Source of the DNA: Closterium sp. NIES-65
Lineage: Eukaryota; Streptophyta; Zygnematophyceae; Desmidiales; Closteriaceae
Length of the DNA stretch: 64,000 nt
Direction of reading: 5' to 3'
Assembly (NCBI GenBank): GCA_948144175.1
Contig: CANXME010000803.1
Location: 558,001 to 622,000, forward strand
Numbering within the stretch: position 1 is the first letter of the stretch; each line of letters starts with the position of its first letter. The notes under the pieces are model-generated. The model was not told the origin of the DNA. It saw nothing but the letters and a program-made list of their open reading frames with translations, and did no database searches. Positions 30,714 to 41,204 of the stretch are shown piece by piece. The position numbers and the translations under genes were made by a program.

Positions 30714-31675
30714 GTGTCCATGGTGATTGCACCTGAGGGAGACTCGGATGCACCAGACATCCCAACCCCACGCTCTTACACAGAGGTGATAGAGGGTCCG
30801 TACTCCTCTCAGTGGCAGTCAGCCATGGACGCACAGATGGCATCCTGGAAGTCCACATACACCTACGTTGAGGAGGCTCCCCCTTCTGGGGCGAACAAGG
30901 ACAGTGGCATGTGGATTTTCAGGGTGAAGCGGCCGCCGGGTTCTCCGCCTGTCTTCAAGGCGCGTTACGTTGCTTGAGGCTTCAGTCAGCGACAGGGAGT
31001 TGACTTCTTCCAGACCTTCTTTCCGACCCCGAAGGTGACCACTCTTCGGGTTCTGCTGCACGTCGGTGCTCAGCGCGACTACGAGCTTCACTCTCTTTAC
31101 TTCAGCACTGCTTTCCTATAGGGCAGCCTGCACGAGGAGATCTGGCTGCGCCGCCCACCTGGCTTCACTGGGTCGTTTCCTCCTGGTACCCAGTGGAGCC
31201 TCCTGCGGCCAGTCTACAGCCTCTGGCTTCACTGGGTCATCACAGGGTTACACCTTCAGCCTTGGTTCTGGCTCTGTTTCGTGGCGGTCTACCTGCTCGT
31301 CTTCTGTTCTCGGCTCTAGTTGTGAGGCTGAGATCTACGCTGGGGCCATGGCTGCACAGGAGTTACGCTGGCTCACCTACCTGGTGACCGACTAGGGAGA
31401 GGTGCCGCGTTCTCCTCCAGTTCTCTACGTCGACAACAAGGCCATGCTGGCCTTGTTTAAGGAGCAGAGATTGGAGCACAAAACGAAGCACATTGCTCTG
31501 CGCTACTTCCTTCCTCGAGAGTTGCAGCAATGGGTCAGCTTCCTCTTGCGTACGTGGCCTCTCGGGCCAACACTGCTGATATCTTTACCAAGGCACTTTA
31601 GCCTTGTGATCATCAGCGTTTCCGTAGTATGTTAGGTCTTGTGCCTACCGGGCCTCACTTGCTTACCTCTTGACT
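30714..31675 (+). pseudogene. copia B RT and RNase H, internally deleted
   Basis: RT N-terminus: PEGDSDAPDIPTPRSYTEVI, SQWQSAMDAQMASWKSTYTY and GMWIFRVKRPPGSPPVFKARYVA with a TGA after it, then FSTAFL with TAG at 31119-31121 (CAG in relatives). HEEIWLRRPPGFTGSFPPGTQW follows. At about 31215-31235 the frame jumps from VYSLxxFTG to SSQGYTFSLGSGSVSW. The YVDD box, the rest of RT and the first RNase H Asp are deleted. RNase H keeps SCEAEIYAG and VLYVDNKAMLAL. The region to 31906 is untranslated and ends with the polypurine tract. Confidence 0.86.
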
Positions 31676-31906
31676 TTGTTTGTACTGTGATCTATATATA
31701 CATGCACCTGCATGCTTACCCTTGCTAGGTTGAGATGACTGTCTTGCTTGTTCACCTTGCTTTATAATCATGTATGTGAAGTGGCCTTGTGGCCTTGAAC
31801 TGGTGCTCAAAATGTGTGGTGACGTTGTGATCCACCCTGAGCTTGCTTTGCTTTGCTTGACTGGTCTTGTGACCTCTTGTTCTCCCCCACTTTGCCTATG
31901 GGGGTG

Positions 31907-32037
31907 TGTCAAACTTATATGCTATAGTCTGTGTAGGTTGTAGTGGGGTAGTTCATATGGGGTACAACACTCTAGGGTTTCCCACTTGTACTCCTCATGC
32001 TGCTCAATGAAATCTTTCCTCGTTCTTATTTCTCATA
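31907..32037 (+). repeat. 3' LTR of copia B
   Basis: 131 bp, TGTCAAACTTATATGC...TTTCTCATA. Seven mismatches to the 5' copy, including the terminal CA to TA. CCACG follows. Confidence 0.94.
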
Positions 32038-32460
32038 CCACGTGGCTTCGCCCTGGAAAAAATCTACTGTTGCTTCCGAGCCATTAGAGAGCTGGACCGC
32101 GCATCAACGTTATCGTGAGACGAACTTTTTCGCCGTCGTACTCCGTCGTAGACCATCCGATCGCCGCGAAATAAAATTTGATAGTTGCAAGCCATCACTT
32201 GACGTCGGATTTTTTGTCACTGGGGTCGAACGATTCCGGTGAGCGAAGTTTCAGAACCTCGAACTGACGCTGCGGCTGCTGCGAAGTCGCCGAAGCAGGA
32301 ATATTCATGGTCGAGAGGAACTGCGTACGCGCTGCAGTTCGTTTCGCAGCTGCTCGCTCTCCAATCGCGACCGTTTGGTCGTCGCTCGCATCTGCGCTTC
32401 CATCTTGGCGATTTGCGCGAAGAGCTGCTGCGTAACGTCGTAGGTCGCCGACGAAACTGG
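32038..32460 (-). pseudogene. gypsy C gag N-terminus
   Basis: From 32430: a coiled-coil-like segment (MEAQMRATTKRSRLESEQLR, NELQRVRSSSRP), then a new ATG at 32308 giving MNIPASATSQQPQRQFEVLK and LRSPESFDPSDKKSDVK. After a stop come WLATIKFYFAAIGWSTTEYD, GEKVRLTITLMRGPAL, a stop and WLGSN. This is the standard start of gypsy Gag with W-x-x-x-I-x-x-Y/F. It is cut at 32042 by copia B. The 5' LTR and primer site are not present; non-LTR sequence starts at about 32461. Confidence 0.78.
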
Positions 32461-33227
32461 TCTAGGGTTTAGGTGGGTACAGGACGTGCAGGTGGGTGTA
32501 GACCGATGCGCTGGTTATCGCCGCGTCGCGCACATACTCAAATGTCGTGCCTGACGGTCTGGCCCCCATGCCGTTTTCGCATCTTTCCATAAGTTTGGTG
32601 AATTTGGCGTGGGTGATTGACAAAGTTGACGTTGGCACTGCCTGCCAGATCAACGTCTTGTTCCCAGCGGGCGGGTAGTTTCGGCGAAGTTCATCCATAA
32701 TATATTGACTGGGTGTGCAGACGGGAGTTGACTCCAATGCCAGTACGGCTCGGTCCAGTCTGCCACGTTTCGCAAGGCCCTCGGCTCGGCTGATGACTCC
32801 AGTCACATCGGGCTGGTGTCATGGCAATGGAGGGGTGTTGACCGCTTCTACCGTGTCGTGGTACAGCTGTTCCCATTCGCCATGCTGGAACGTTCTGAGC
32901 CGAGCCTTGACGTGTAGCCCGTTCAGTCGTTGTGGCGAGGTTTGGCGTAGTGTCAGGCACGGGAGAAAAAGCAGCAGGCGCCATCCCACTTCGGACTCTG
33001 GGTTTCGCGAAAGGTGTAGTAGCAAGGTCAGCAGTACCAACGAAAGCAGTTGACACAGGTTTGGCGGTAAACGCCGTGACAGAGATGGATGTCAACTAGT
33101 GCAAAAATATCCCACTTTGCGATGTCAGCGAACTTGTCTGCTTGCTTTGCCAGCTCCTCTGGCAAAAAATAGCATGAATTTTTGAGAACTATTTGCACCG
33201 CGATTTCGGTAATGGCGGTTCGATCTC
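32461..33227 (-). pseudogene. Non-LTR RT gene N-terminus (copy 1)
   Basis: From about 33220: DRTAITEIAVQIVLKNSCYF, LPEELAKQADKFADIAKWDI, SLSRRLPPN, ESEVGWRLLLFLPCLTLRQT, SPQRLNGLHVKARLRTFQHG (EWEQLYHDTVEAV), SRAEGLAKRGRLDRAVLALE, DELRRNYPPAGNKTLIW and AAITSASVYTHLH. It stops just before the RT fingers, at the edge of gypsy C. The missing RT palm is plausibly 13400-14859 on the other side of C. Several frameshifts. Confidence 0.75.
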
Positions 33228-34936
33228 GTGGCCGATGGTAGGGTTGGAATTACGCCTGTTCGATCAGCATCAAACCATCCTCCAACTGCTCCAGGTCTTT
33301 GCGAGGCTAACTGCCCTATGCCTACTTCTCCTCTCTCAGCTGTCTCCCTCGCCCCTTCTTCTTTGCTCGATTCTCCACTCTTGCTTACGGTAGTGGTTCC
33401 TCCCAATAAATGGGGTCTGTTTGTTCCTCCACTTCATTAGTTTCTTCTAAGTCGATTAAAGCCCTGCGCCCCGCTGCTTGATACCCGTTCTCCGGACCCC
33501 CGCCTGCTCCGCTAACGGCTTGTCTCCCCGCTCTACGACCTCCACGTCCATGGGATGATTGCCGGAGGGCCTGAGCTGTCGCCAGCGCGCGCTATCGCCG
33601 CATCAGCTGCGTTTGCCAAGCCCCAGTCGCGGCACGGAATGGCTCACTGTGCCGCCAACTCCGAAGCCCGTGACAATAACCTCCAGAATGCCTCACTCCC
33701 CCGCACCCGCGGTTCCTGTTGCGTCTTTTGCTACTCCTGATGCTCCCCTCTGTGCCGCTAGCGTTAGCAATTGCTGCGACTGTCGTTGGTCTGCCGCTTG
33801 CCGTCCTTGCCGCTCCGCTTGTGGGCATCGAGTGGGCGGTTTTGCTTACGCCGGGGCAACGCAACTGGTGGTGTCCCCCACCAATGACGCCCTGGGCCCG
33901 GTAGCTATCTCTGTCACTCCCGCTCCTCCGACTACGGCGACACTAGTGCCGCTCACGTCCAACCAGGCTGTTCCTGATCATGCACCACTTGCTGCTGCTC
34001 TGCCCACTTAGCACCCGCCATCTCCAGGCAGCCGGCAGAACCGGCCTCCTCCCTTGCGCCTCGTGACGAGCGGGAACAGTCAAGGCGGCGCCATGACTCT
34101 CCTCGGCGCCGTGGTTCCCATGCGAATTGGGTTGCGTCTCGCGGTGGCCGTGGTGGCTGGTGGGGAGGGCACAGTCGTGGTGGGGACGGGGCGTATGATC
34201 GCCCGGTGTCGATGGCTGATTTGCAGCGTGTTGTGTCTGCTGCGGTGCGCGAGGAGCGGAACGGGCAGGCGAGCAGGAGCAACTCGCCGCGCGGTGCCCC
34301 AACACATGCGTCTCCTCTTCCTGTTGCGGCCACTCCATCTGCAACTCCTCTTCCCCGGTCGGATGTTCCTCCTCCCTTTGCTCCCGCTGCATTTGCCGCC
34401 GCTCATGGGAATTGCATGCGCCTGCCGTGGATTCCTCCTGTGGCGGGCATTGAGTTTGTGACCACGGCAGGGGGAAATGTGACACCGCGATATCCGTTCC
34501 TCCTAACTATGGGTCGTGCTCCTTCGGCAGTTGCGCTGCCACTACAGTCATTGGTGGGCCTCGTGCTTCAGCGGAGGTGCCGCAGGCATCTCTGGGGCAA
34601 CCGTCGCGCCTCTTGGAGGGTCTGCAGGTTGTGCACCTGATTCAGGTGTATGGGCACGCGGCTCTTTCCCAGGGTGTTTCTTTGGATGGCAGCCCTCGGG
34701 ACGAGAGCCTAGATGCCGCAGATTGGCTTGCCGAGCTCATGGCGCCCGTGATGGCTGCGCCCGTGCGGGGTGGAGTTGCGGGCGTTGAACGGCTTCGAAA
34801 TGCTCTCCGTGGTCTGCGCCAGTTTTTGCACACAGGGACTGCAGTCGACTTGATCGGCGCAACCACAGTGGTGGTGCGCGAGCTTCATCGCTCGCTGACG
34901 AGGCTCCTTGCTATTCTTGACGCGGATCAGATGTAG
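33228..34936 (+). pseudogene. Gag-like ORF1 of the non-LTR family (copy 1)
   Basis: The ORF is on the strand opposite to the RT and starts head to head with it. The start codon is GTG where copy iii has ATG: ADGRVGITPVRSASNHPPTA. A Pro/Ser/Ala-rich region follows, then an Arg/Gly-rich tract near 34150 and MADLQRVVSAAVREERNGQA (SRSNSPRGAP). A conserved C-terminal helical domain of about 110 residues contains LEGLQVVHLIQVYGHAALSQ, DAADWLAELMAPVMAAP, LRNALRGLRQFLHTG and LLAILDADQM, ending at TAG 34934. Four or more frameshifts are present. I do not recognise the fold; an RNA-binding or capsid-like role is a guess. Confidence 0.55.
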
Positions 34937-35314
34937 TATCCGTCGATGCCCCCCTCCCTAGGACGTAGTGTTGCTTAGGCCAATGTTGCTATTGCCATTG
35001 CGTGTATGGTGTTGCATTGATCTTTTGCTTGGTATTCCCCTTGCCACCCCAAACAACGCGGCCGCAGGCCTTGTCGTCGAGCGTAAAAAAAAATTATGCC
35101 GCACACAATGAAAAAAAAGAGGTCAAAGAGGCCCCTTTATAGTTACGAAGGCCGAGGGCAGGGGCCTAAGGGCCGAGAGCAGAGGCTAAGGATAGGAACA
35201 AGCCTCTCTTTCGGGGAGTACAAGAACACAAGGTGCGGCAGCGAAGAAATAAAGAAACAAATACTACACCAATACCTAACTACCACCAGCCCATCTAGAT
35301 TTCAACAAGGGTCT
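34937..35314. other. 3' regions between ORF1 and the RT C-terminus (copy 1)
   Basis: No gene. A plus-strand A9 tract at 35084-35092, preceded by GAGCGT, may be the remains of a poly(A) tail of an ORF1 transcript; copy 2 has A7 at the same place (55521-55527). The remainder is the untranslated region downstream of the minus-strand C-terminal segment and is conserved between the copies. Confidence 0.5.
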
Positions 35315-35637
35315 CTAGTAGGCTGCCAGAGAGCCGTAGTAATCTGATATTTTTTTGTCGGCTACTTCCGTGGCAGCCCACCCCCTTCCTTTCACTGCAT
35401 TGGGGTCACGTGAGCTGATGGGGTCAGTGATGGTGACATCTCCAATCAAAACTGCCTTTGAGGACCGGTCACGGATGGCCAGGTCTGCTGTCTTCCAAAT
35501 AATCATGCATAATTCCGCAGATTCCTTGTGCACCATGAACCTGGCGTATTGGGCCATCCTAACGCACCCATCCTTCGCTCGTTTCGTGTATTTTTCCTCC
35601 TACCCCCTATGACTCCTCTACAAAGAGAGAAAACAAA
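35315..35637 (-). pseudogene. C-terminal nuclease-like segment of non-LTR RT protein (copy 1)
   Basis: The minus strand reads MAQYARFMVHKESAELCMII, TADLAIRDRSSKAVLIGDVT, ITDPISSRDPNAVKGRGW and AATEVADKKISDYYGSLAAY, then a stop. Its D-x(n)-D-V-T-I-T-x-P...K layout resembles the C-terminal restriction-like endonuclease segment of R2-type non-LTR elements, where a PD...D...K set cuts the target; here the first residue pair is AD. Upstream it is cut at 35637 and fused, by chance in frame, to copia I RT. Confidence 0.6.
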
Positions 35638-37460
35638 CGACCTAGTGAAGCCAGGTGGGCGGCGCAGCCAGATCTCCTCGTGCACGCTGCCCTATAGGAA
35701 GCCTGTGCTAAAGTCAAGAGAGTGAAGCTCATAGTCACGCTAAGTGGCGACGTGCAGCAACACCCGAAGAGTGGTCATCTTCGGGGTGGGAGAGGTCTGA
35801 ATGTTGTCAACTCCCTGTCGCTGAGTGAAGACTCGAGCAACGTAGCATGCCTTGAAGACACGCGGAGAACCTGGTGGTCGCTTCACCCTAAAAATCCACA
35901 TGCCATCGACAATGTTCTCCCTAGGTGGGGGAACCTCGTCAACGTAAGTGCCTATGGACTTCCAGGAAGCCACCTCTGCGTCCATGGCTGTCTGCCACTA
36001 AGAGGAGTAGGGACCCTCTATTGCCTCTGCGTAAGAGCGCGGGGTTGGGATGTCTGGTGCATCCGGGTCTCCCTCAGGGGCAAGCAGCATGGACACGAGA
36101 TGAGGTAAAGCAGCAGCAAAACACTAAAACTCCTCGTGCCTGTCCTCAAGGACGTCTGTGCCAAGAGCACACTCACCCCCGACGGACGGAGGACAGACAG
36201 ACTCAAACTCAGCAATAAGACTAGCGGCGTAGTCTAGACGACTGTGAGCAGCAAAGTCGACGAGCTCAGCAACAAGAGCCGACGCAGCAGTAGACTCAAA
36301 GGAAGGGTCAGTGACAACTGTGGCCAGGAGACGCGTGACAGTAGGACTAGCAGCACAAAGGGAGTCAGACTCCGGGTCAGCAAGGTCAGGAAGAGAGGAC
36401 TCAGGAGGAGACGGAAGAGGGACACGCTGCGGAGTAGTGGAAGGACACAGTGCCATGTGGTAAGTGCCGGGGACGGGAGGAGGACACTGACGCGAACTAG
36501 GACGACTAGTGCAAGCAGCACGAACAGGTGACGCACGATGAGACTCAGGCGCACGATGCTGCGTAAGACTTCCGGTCGGACCAGTGTAAGAAGAAGGAGC
36601 AGGCAGTTGGGAGGCGGGCTGTAACTGCGGCTACGACTGGACAGGCAGTGGACACTCTAAGGAAGGAGTAGGACCAGTAGAAGGCGGAAGACCAAGAACA
36701 TGCTGAAGGAGCGGAACGAAGTACGGCTGCGGCCGCGCAGTGACTCCAGAACCAGCAGAGACAGCACCAGCACCCCCAACGTGAGCTCCAACGCCCGCAG
36801 CACCACCAGCTCTAACAGTACCTCCAGCAGCTCCATCAGCGCCAACTCCAGCACCTCCAGAAGTACCGGATCCACCAGCACCGCCAGCTCCAGCACGACC
36901 ACTAGAAGCCCCAGTAGTTCCTGTAGCACCAGCTCCAACTCCTCCAGCAGCACCCGCTCCAGCAGCACCGCCCACTCCAACACCTCCAGAAGCACCAGCT
37001 CCAGCAACACCACCTGGCCCACCAGCTCCAGTACCTCCAGTACGAGCACCTTCGGGACCAGTGGCTCGAGCAACCCCAGCAACTCCAGTGGCAGCAGGAC
37101 CTCTAGCGCCAGTAGAACCAACAGCTCCAGCAGCATGGCTCCAGCGCCGAGCAAACCACTCGCGCAGCTGCTGTGGAGAGAGTGGCTCCCTCTGGGATGA
37201 AGCACCCGAAGGACCTCTAGGCTCAGCACCTCCAGACTCCACACGTGCAAGCTCACCACCCTCAAACTCCGCACCCCCAGACTCATCAACCCCAGGCTCA
37301 GCACCCCCAGGCTCAGCACCCCCAGACTCAGCACCCCCAGGCTCTGTACGCTCAAACTCAGCACCCCCAGACCCGGCACCCGCAGGCTCAGCACCCCTAG
37401 CAGTACAAGAGTCAACAGCTACCTTGACAGGCTTGACTGCGTCTACCTGGGACACAACTG
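35638..37460 (-). pseudogene. copia I hinge and RT start
   Basis: From 37455: SQVDAVKPVKVAVDS (the Q codon CAG is a TAG in A), AEPAGAGSGGAEFERTEPGG-type repeats, REPLSPQQLREWFARRW (37142-37197), and a Gly/Ala/Thr tract to about 36750. A Ser/Pro linker and DSLCAASPTVTRLLATVVTD follow. RT start: SS-TAG (35998-36000)-WQTAMDAEVASWKS, GMWIFRVKRPPGSPRVFKA, FSTGFL-TAG (35692-35694)-GSVHEEIWLRR. It ends at 35638. Confidence 0.87.
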
Positions 37461-37490
37461 AGGGGGCAGGACCCTAAGGGGGGAGGGGGT

Positions 37491-38290
37491 CTACCGGGGG
37501 AGGACCTGGCGCAAGGAAAAGCGGCGGGGGGGGAGGGGAGCAGTGCGGTAGGGGAAGAGATGGTAGTAAGGAACGGAGTCGTCAAACGTGACGTCCAGAG
37601 AGGACAGAACATGGTGCGACGTGGGGTGGTAAAACTGCCAACCAGGCGTGTCAGGGGGGAAGCCAAGGAAGACGCAGGGAACAGCACGGGAGGACAGCTT
37701 GTCCGCAGACAACTCGCGGACGAAAGCTCGAGATCTCCAGACACGGAATGCAGACGCATCGCCAACCTTCCCCGTCCACCGCAGAGTAGGTGTGGTCTCC
37801 GGCATGGAAACCCGGGGCTGGAGGTTGAGCTGAAGCACAGCGTACTGAACCGCGAACTGCCACAGAAAATGGGGAGCAGCCGCATGAATCATGGACGTAC
37901 GAGCAACGTCCATGACCATGCCAATGCGGTGCTCAGCAATCCCATTTTGCTGCAGAGAGGCCGGAAGCGTGAACGTCTGGCGGATCCCCTCCGCACGAAA
38001 GAAGGCTCGCAGAACGTTGGAGGAAAACTCTCCACCTCTGTCGGAGTGCAGACGCAGAATAGGAAAACTCTCGCTGAGCTTACGACGGGAAGCGCGGATC
38101 CAGTCAATCAGCACCTCAGTGACATCACCTTTGCGGCGCAAGGGGAAGACTGTGGTGTAATGCGAGTAGTCATCAACGACCAGCAGAAAGTAGCGCTCGT
38201 GACCCTGGCCACGGACACGGGCTGGGCCTCACACGTCCATGTGAAGAGTCCGCAGGGGAGCCTCCGTCAGAGGGAACTCGGAGGAGTGAG
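37491..38290 (-). pseudogene. copia I integrase
   Basis: From 38240: LHMDV, a stop, then GPARVRGQGHERYFLLVVDD, RKGDVTEVLIDWIRASRRKL, LHSDRGGEFSSNVLRAF, LQQNGIAEHRIGMVMDVART, WTGKVGDASAFRVWRSRAFV and PCVFLGFPPDTPGWQFYHPT, ending DVTFDDSVPYYHLFPY. All three catalytic acids are visible; one stop lies after HMDV (W to TGA, TCA at 38229-38231). Inserts element cDNA into DNA in intact relatives. Confidence 0.89.
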
Positions 38291-39700
38291 GAGCGGCGCA
38301 CTGCCGTCCCTCGACGCAAGGAACGCATGTAGGGGCAGGCCCCGGGGGAAGGGGAGGGAGAGACCGGGGGAGACCAGTGACAAGGACACGGGAGGCCATA
38401 CCTTGGAGATGAGGCAGGGAGGGGTGACCAAGGCGGTGGTGCCGGAGAAGGGTCTGGTGAGACAGGAGGCGACACGAGCAAGGGGCAGACTCAGGACCTG
38501 ACCAGGACGCTGCAGCAAACACCTGCCCAAACGCGACTACCTGACCAGACCCAGAACTGGAGGAGACATGGTAGACAAGGTGTACAGGCTCGACCCAGGA
38601 TGACGGATAAACGTGGCCAGGTGCCGGCCCGTCCGAGTACACGTACAGTGGGTCACCCGCTGACCTCCAGGAGTGAACTGGTCAACCCACGTGTCGAGAA
38701 GGTCAGCTCCACTCACCAAGTTTGTGGAGAACGAGGGGAGGTGGAGGCCAGACAGAGAGCTTGACGGGACCGCCGGACACGGCAGAACCGTGGAGGAGTG
38801 TGCAAGGACCGGACCCATAGAGGGGTCAGTCAGCGAGACTGCCACTGGCCGACTGAGCGGCGAGAGTGTGGTGCAGTCGCAAAAGAAGGAGCGGGAAGCA
38901 CCCGAGTCAAGGGTGAAAGTGTGTAAGGCCTGAGCCGACGCGGTACCTGAGAGAGCAGACTCACCAGCACCTGGAGCAGCAGACTCACTAGCACCTAGAG
39001 CAGCAGCCTCAATGCCCGGGTCGTGCGGTACATACAGATAACAGTCGCCCTCAGCACTAATAGTCACAGCATACATAGCAGCAAGGATAGCATCATAATC
39101 AAGATCAAAGATAGCAACCCCCGACTTAAGCAGATCACCCCAGCGAGGGAGCTCAGTGGCGTCAGGAAACTGTGCACGCCAGGCGTCAGTCAGGTGGCAG
39201 AAACAGCGGTGCATGGCGTGCGACCCTCCGCACGTCTCTCCACTGCGCTCGACGGTGCGGAGAACGTAAGCGTAGGGACCAGCACCCCCTGACCTCCCAC
39301 GCCCAGCGTACCACTCACAAAGCTGTTGGGGCGATAGGGTTTCACGAGAACGCTGCTGCTGCTGGCGCTGGCCACCGCCAAAGCCTCCCCGCTGCACAGC
39401 GCCACCCCGACCAGCACCACCGCCGCTGCCACCCCCACTGCTGCTGCCACCGCCGCCTCCACCTCCACCACCGCCACCGAAGCCCCCACTCCCGCCACCA
39501 CCCCCACCTCCACCCCCACCCCCTCCGCCGCCTCCACCGACACCACTGCCGCCCCCGCCATCTCCTCCAGCACCCTTGTCCCCCTTACTCCTGCCGCTGC
39601 AGCGTCTCCCACTAGGAGCAGATGCAGCGCCGACTGACTCAGTGCCAACAAGGTCGACAGAGCAGCAGAGGCAATAGAGGGAAAAAGGGGGACGGGGGAG
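38291..39700 (-). pseudogene. copia I gag C-terminus, protease, GAG-pre-integrase
   Basis: From 39660: LVGTESVGAASAPSGRRCSG, a Gly tract of about 65 residues, RSRETLSPQQLCEWYAGRGR (39297-39348), and the C-X13-C-X3-H-X4-C motif CAYVLRTVERSGETC with H and RCF (about 39203-39275). Then LTDAWRAQFPDATELPRW and FTLDSGASRSFFCDCTTLSP: intact protease Asp, unlike A. SLSGLHLPSFSTNLVSGADL follows, a frameshift near 38560, and TLLRHHRLGHPSLPHLQGM. Confidence 0.88.
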
Positions 39701-40365
39701 CACCCCTCAAAGAAAGGGGTACGAGGGTCACCACGAGAGGCTCCTACAGCAACTATACTCTTCTTTGCTGCAAGGAGGCGCTCCTCGAGGAGGTCAACGG
39801 TGAGCGTGGTGGGGTAAAGGGAGAGGAAGTGGTCTCTGACCGAGCGAAGGGAGTCAGGGAGCCGGGTGACGAGGTAGTAGAGAGTGATGTACATAGGGGG
39901 GGGATTCTTGGCGCAGAACTCGGGAGGAAGCGCAGCGCGGTAGCGAGTGTCACTAGTGCGAAGGTGGATAATGAGGTCAGCGACTGTGGCAAAAGCGGCT
40001 AGGTCAGGGAACAATTACGGCAGCATGAGGCGGCTAAGGGCAGCAGTGGCAGGGGAGGAGTAGCGCGCAACAACAGCGCCATACAATGTCTTAGCACTCT
40101 TGTACTGGCTAAAGTGCGCGCGCTCAGCAGACGGCAGGTGACTACAAACAGCAAGATGAGCAGCAGCATCACGCATGGTCCACTGCGAGCGAACTGCATT
40201 GTCAGCATCGGCAGCAGGTGCAATAGAGACGCCGGATGTGCGATCGAACAGTGAGACTCTGTCCCTACTGTCGCACTGCAGAAAAAGCTGTAGATCATCG
40301 ACCCAGACCTCGAAATTGACTGCCTGACCCTCAGCATCGAAGGTAAGTACATTAGGGTTAGCCAT
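39660..40365 (-). pseudogene. copia I gag N-terminal domain
   Basis: ATG 40365: MANPNVLTFDAEGQAVNFEV, WVDDLQLFLQCD, SQWTMRDAAAHLAVCSHL and YSSPATAALSRLMLP. A TAA at 40015 is followed by LFPDLAAFATVADLIIHLRT, NPPPMYITLYYLVTRLPDSL and ASRGDPRTPFFEGCSPVPLF. A frameshift at about 39660 leads to the next segment. Capsid domain, UBN2 type. Apart from that stop it is the best preserved Gag N-terminus in the window. Confidence 0.88.
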
Positions 40366-41069
40366 GGCGGCAATAGTAGTAGCAGTAGTAGTAGCCGTAG
40401 CAGTAGCAACGCGACTCGGCAGGGCGGCGCGGCTCGGCAGGGCGGCGCGGCCAGTCAGGGTGGCGCAGATGCGGCAGTGCGCTTACCAGGGGCAGGAGTG
40501 TGGTAGGGATGCGACTGGTAGGGCAGGGTCGTGGCGCGCCAGCAGGGCAGGGGCCACGACAGGCAGGGCCGCGACGAGGCGGCAGAGCAGGGCCACGACG
40601 CGGCCGCAGGGCAGGGCCGCGACAAGGCCGCAGGTCAGGGCCGCGTCAGGTAGGGCCGCGACAAGGCGGCAGGGCAGGGCCGCGAGGAGGCGGCGGGAGA
40701 GAAGGGGCCGCGACCGGGCGGCAGCAGGGCAGGGCCGCGTCTCGGCAGATGCAGGGAGGGCCGCGCCGGGGCCGCGACAGAGCAGGGCCGCGACTAGGGG
40801 CGGCAGGTCAAGACCGCATCGGGCGGCGAAAGGAGGCCGCAGCGGGCGGGTAGGGCAGGGCCGCGACTACAACTAAGGAGGGGGGGGGGTGCTTAGGGCG
40901 ACGAAGGGGCCGCGACGGGCCTCACGAGCAGAGCCACGACGGGCGGCAGGAGGGCAAAGAGCGCGACTGCGCAGGGAAGGTAGGCGCGAGGCGCGCTTCG
41001 GGCAGGGCAGGAAAAAGAAAAGTTACTAACACGGTGGGCCCTAAAAAAAACGTTCCCATTAGGGAACCT
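40366..41069. repeat. Leader of copia I with GGGCCGCGAC-type minisatellite
   Basis: Plus-strand reading shows about 14 irregular units built on GGGCAGGGCCGCGACAAGGC between 40500 and 40870, then a GGGGGGGGG run at 40880. No gene; open frames are compositional. Position and style match the leader of A, but the unit sequence differs. Confidence 0.75.
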
Positions 41070-41204
41070 GCTCTGAAACCATATCACAAAGTAGGAAACG
41101 ACAATGACTAGAAACGGGACAGTATAGGGTTTGTATAGGCAAAACCTAACAAGACTGTACCCCATAAGGAGTGCCCCACTACAGCCTACAAGATAGTTTT
41201 GATA
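41070..41204 (-). repeat. 5' LTR of copia I and primer site
   Basis: LTR 41082-41204 on the minus strand: core CTTGTAGGCTGTAGTGGGGC, end TTTGTGATA. Both terminal dinucleotides are altered (TG to TA, CA to TA) by comparison with copia H. Primer site TGGTTTCAGAGC at 41081-41070. The outer end meets, and may overlap by 5 bp, the gypsy LTR at 41200-41507. Confidence 0.8.

Larger units (their letters stand above)
25692..32037 (+). mobile_element. Copia B, complete termini, internally deleted, flanked by CCACG
   Basis: LTRs are 25692-25822 and 31907-32037 (131 bp each, 7 mismatches by eye; the final CA of the 3' copy is TA). The primer site TGGTATTAGAGC is at 25823-25834 and the polypurine tract TATGGGGGTG is just before 31907. 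Perfect target duplication CCACG (25687-25691 and 32038-32042) in gypsy C gag. The internal region lacks the Gag N-terminal domain, the integrase C-terminus and much of RT. B is older than A by LTR divergence (about 5% versus 1.6%). Confidence 0.95.
14860..32460 (-). mobile_element. Chromodomain Ty3/gypsy element C carrying nested copias A and B
   Basis: Gypsy C sequence occurs at 32460-32038, 25691-24819 and 17468-14860. Removing A and B with one copy of each target duplication rejoins gag at both sites (EATWQQFRADLLKRFEP at B; one stop followed by KQRIKEVVVVPTE at A). The order is gag, protease, truncated RT, integrase, chromodomain, LTR. Its own sequence is about 3.9 kb because most of RT and RNase H is deleted. 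The 5' LTR is missing: at 32461 it abuts non-LTR DNA, which with 14859 appears to be the two halves of its target. Confidence 0.85.
35638..41204 (-). mobile_element. Copia I, 3'-truncated
   Basis: 5' LTR 41082-41204 (minus), primer site TGGTTTCAGAGC 41070-41081, GC-rich leader, gag, protease, integrase, hinge and the start of RT. It ends at 35638 inside RT just after HEEIWLRRPPGFT, where non-LTR copy 1 begins. RT palm, RNase H and the 3' LTR are absent. It is closely related to A in every domain. The target duplication cannot be checked. Confidence 0.88.
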
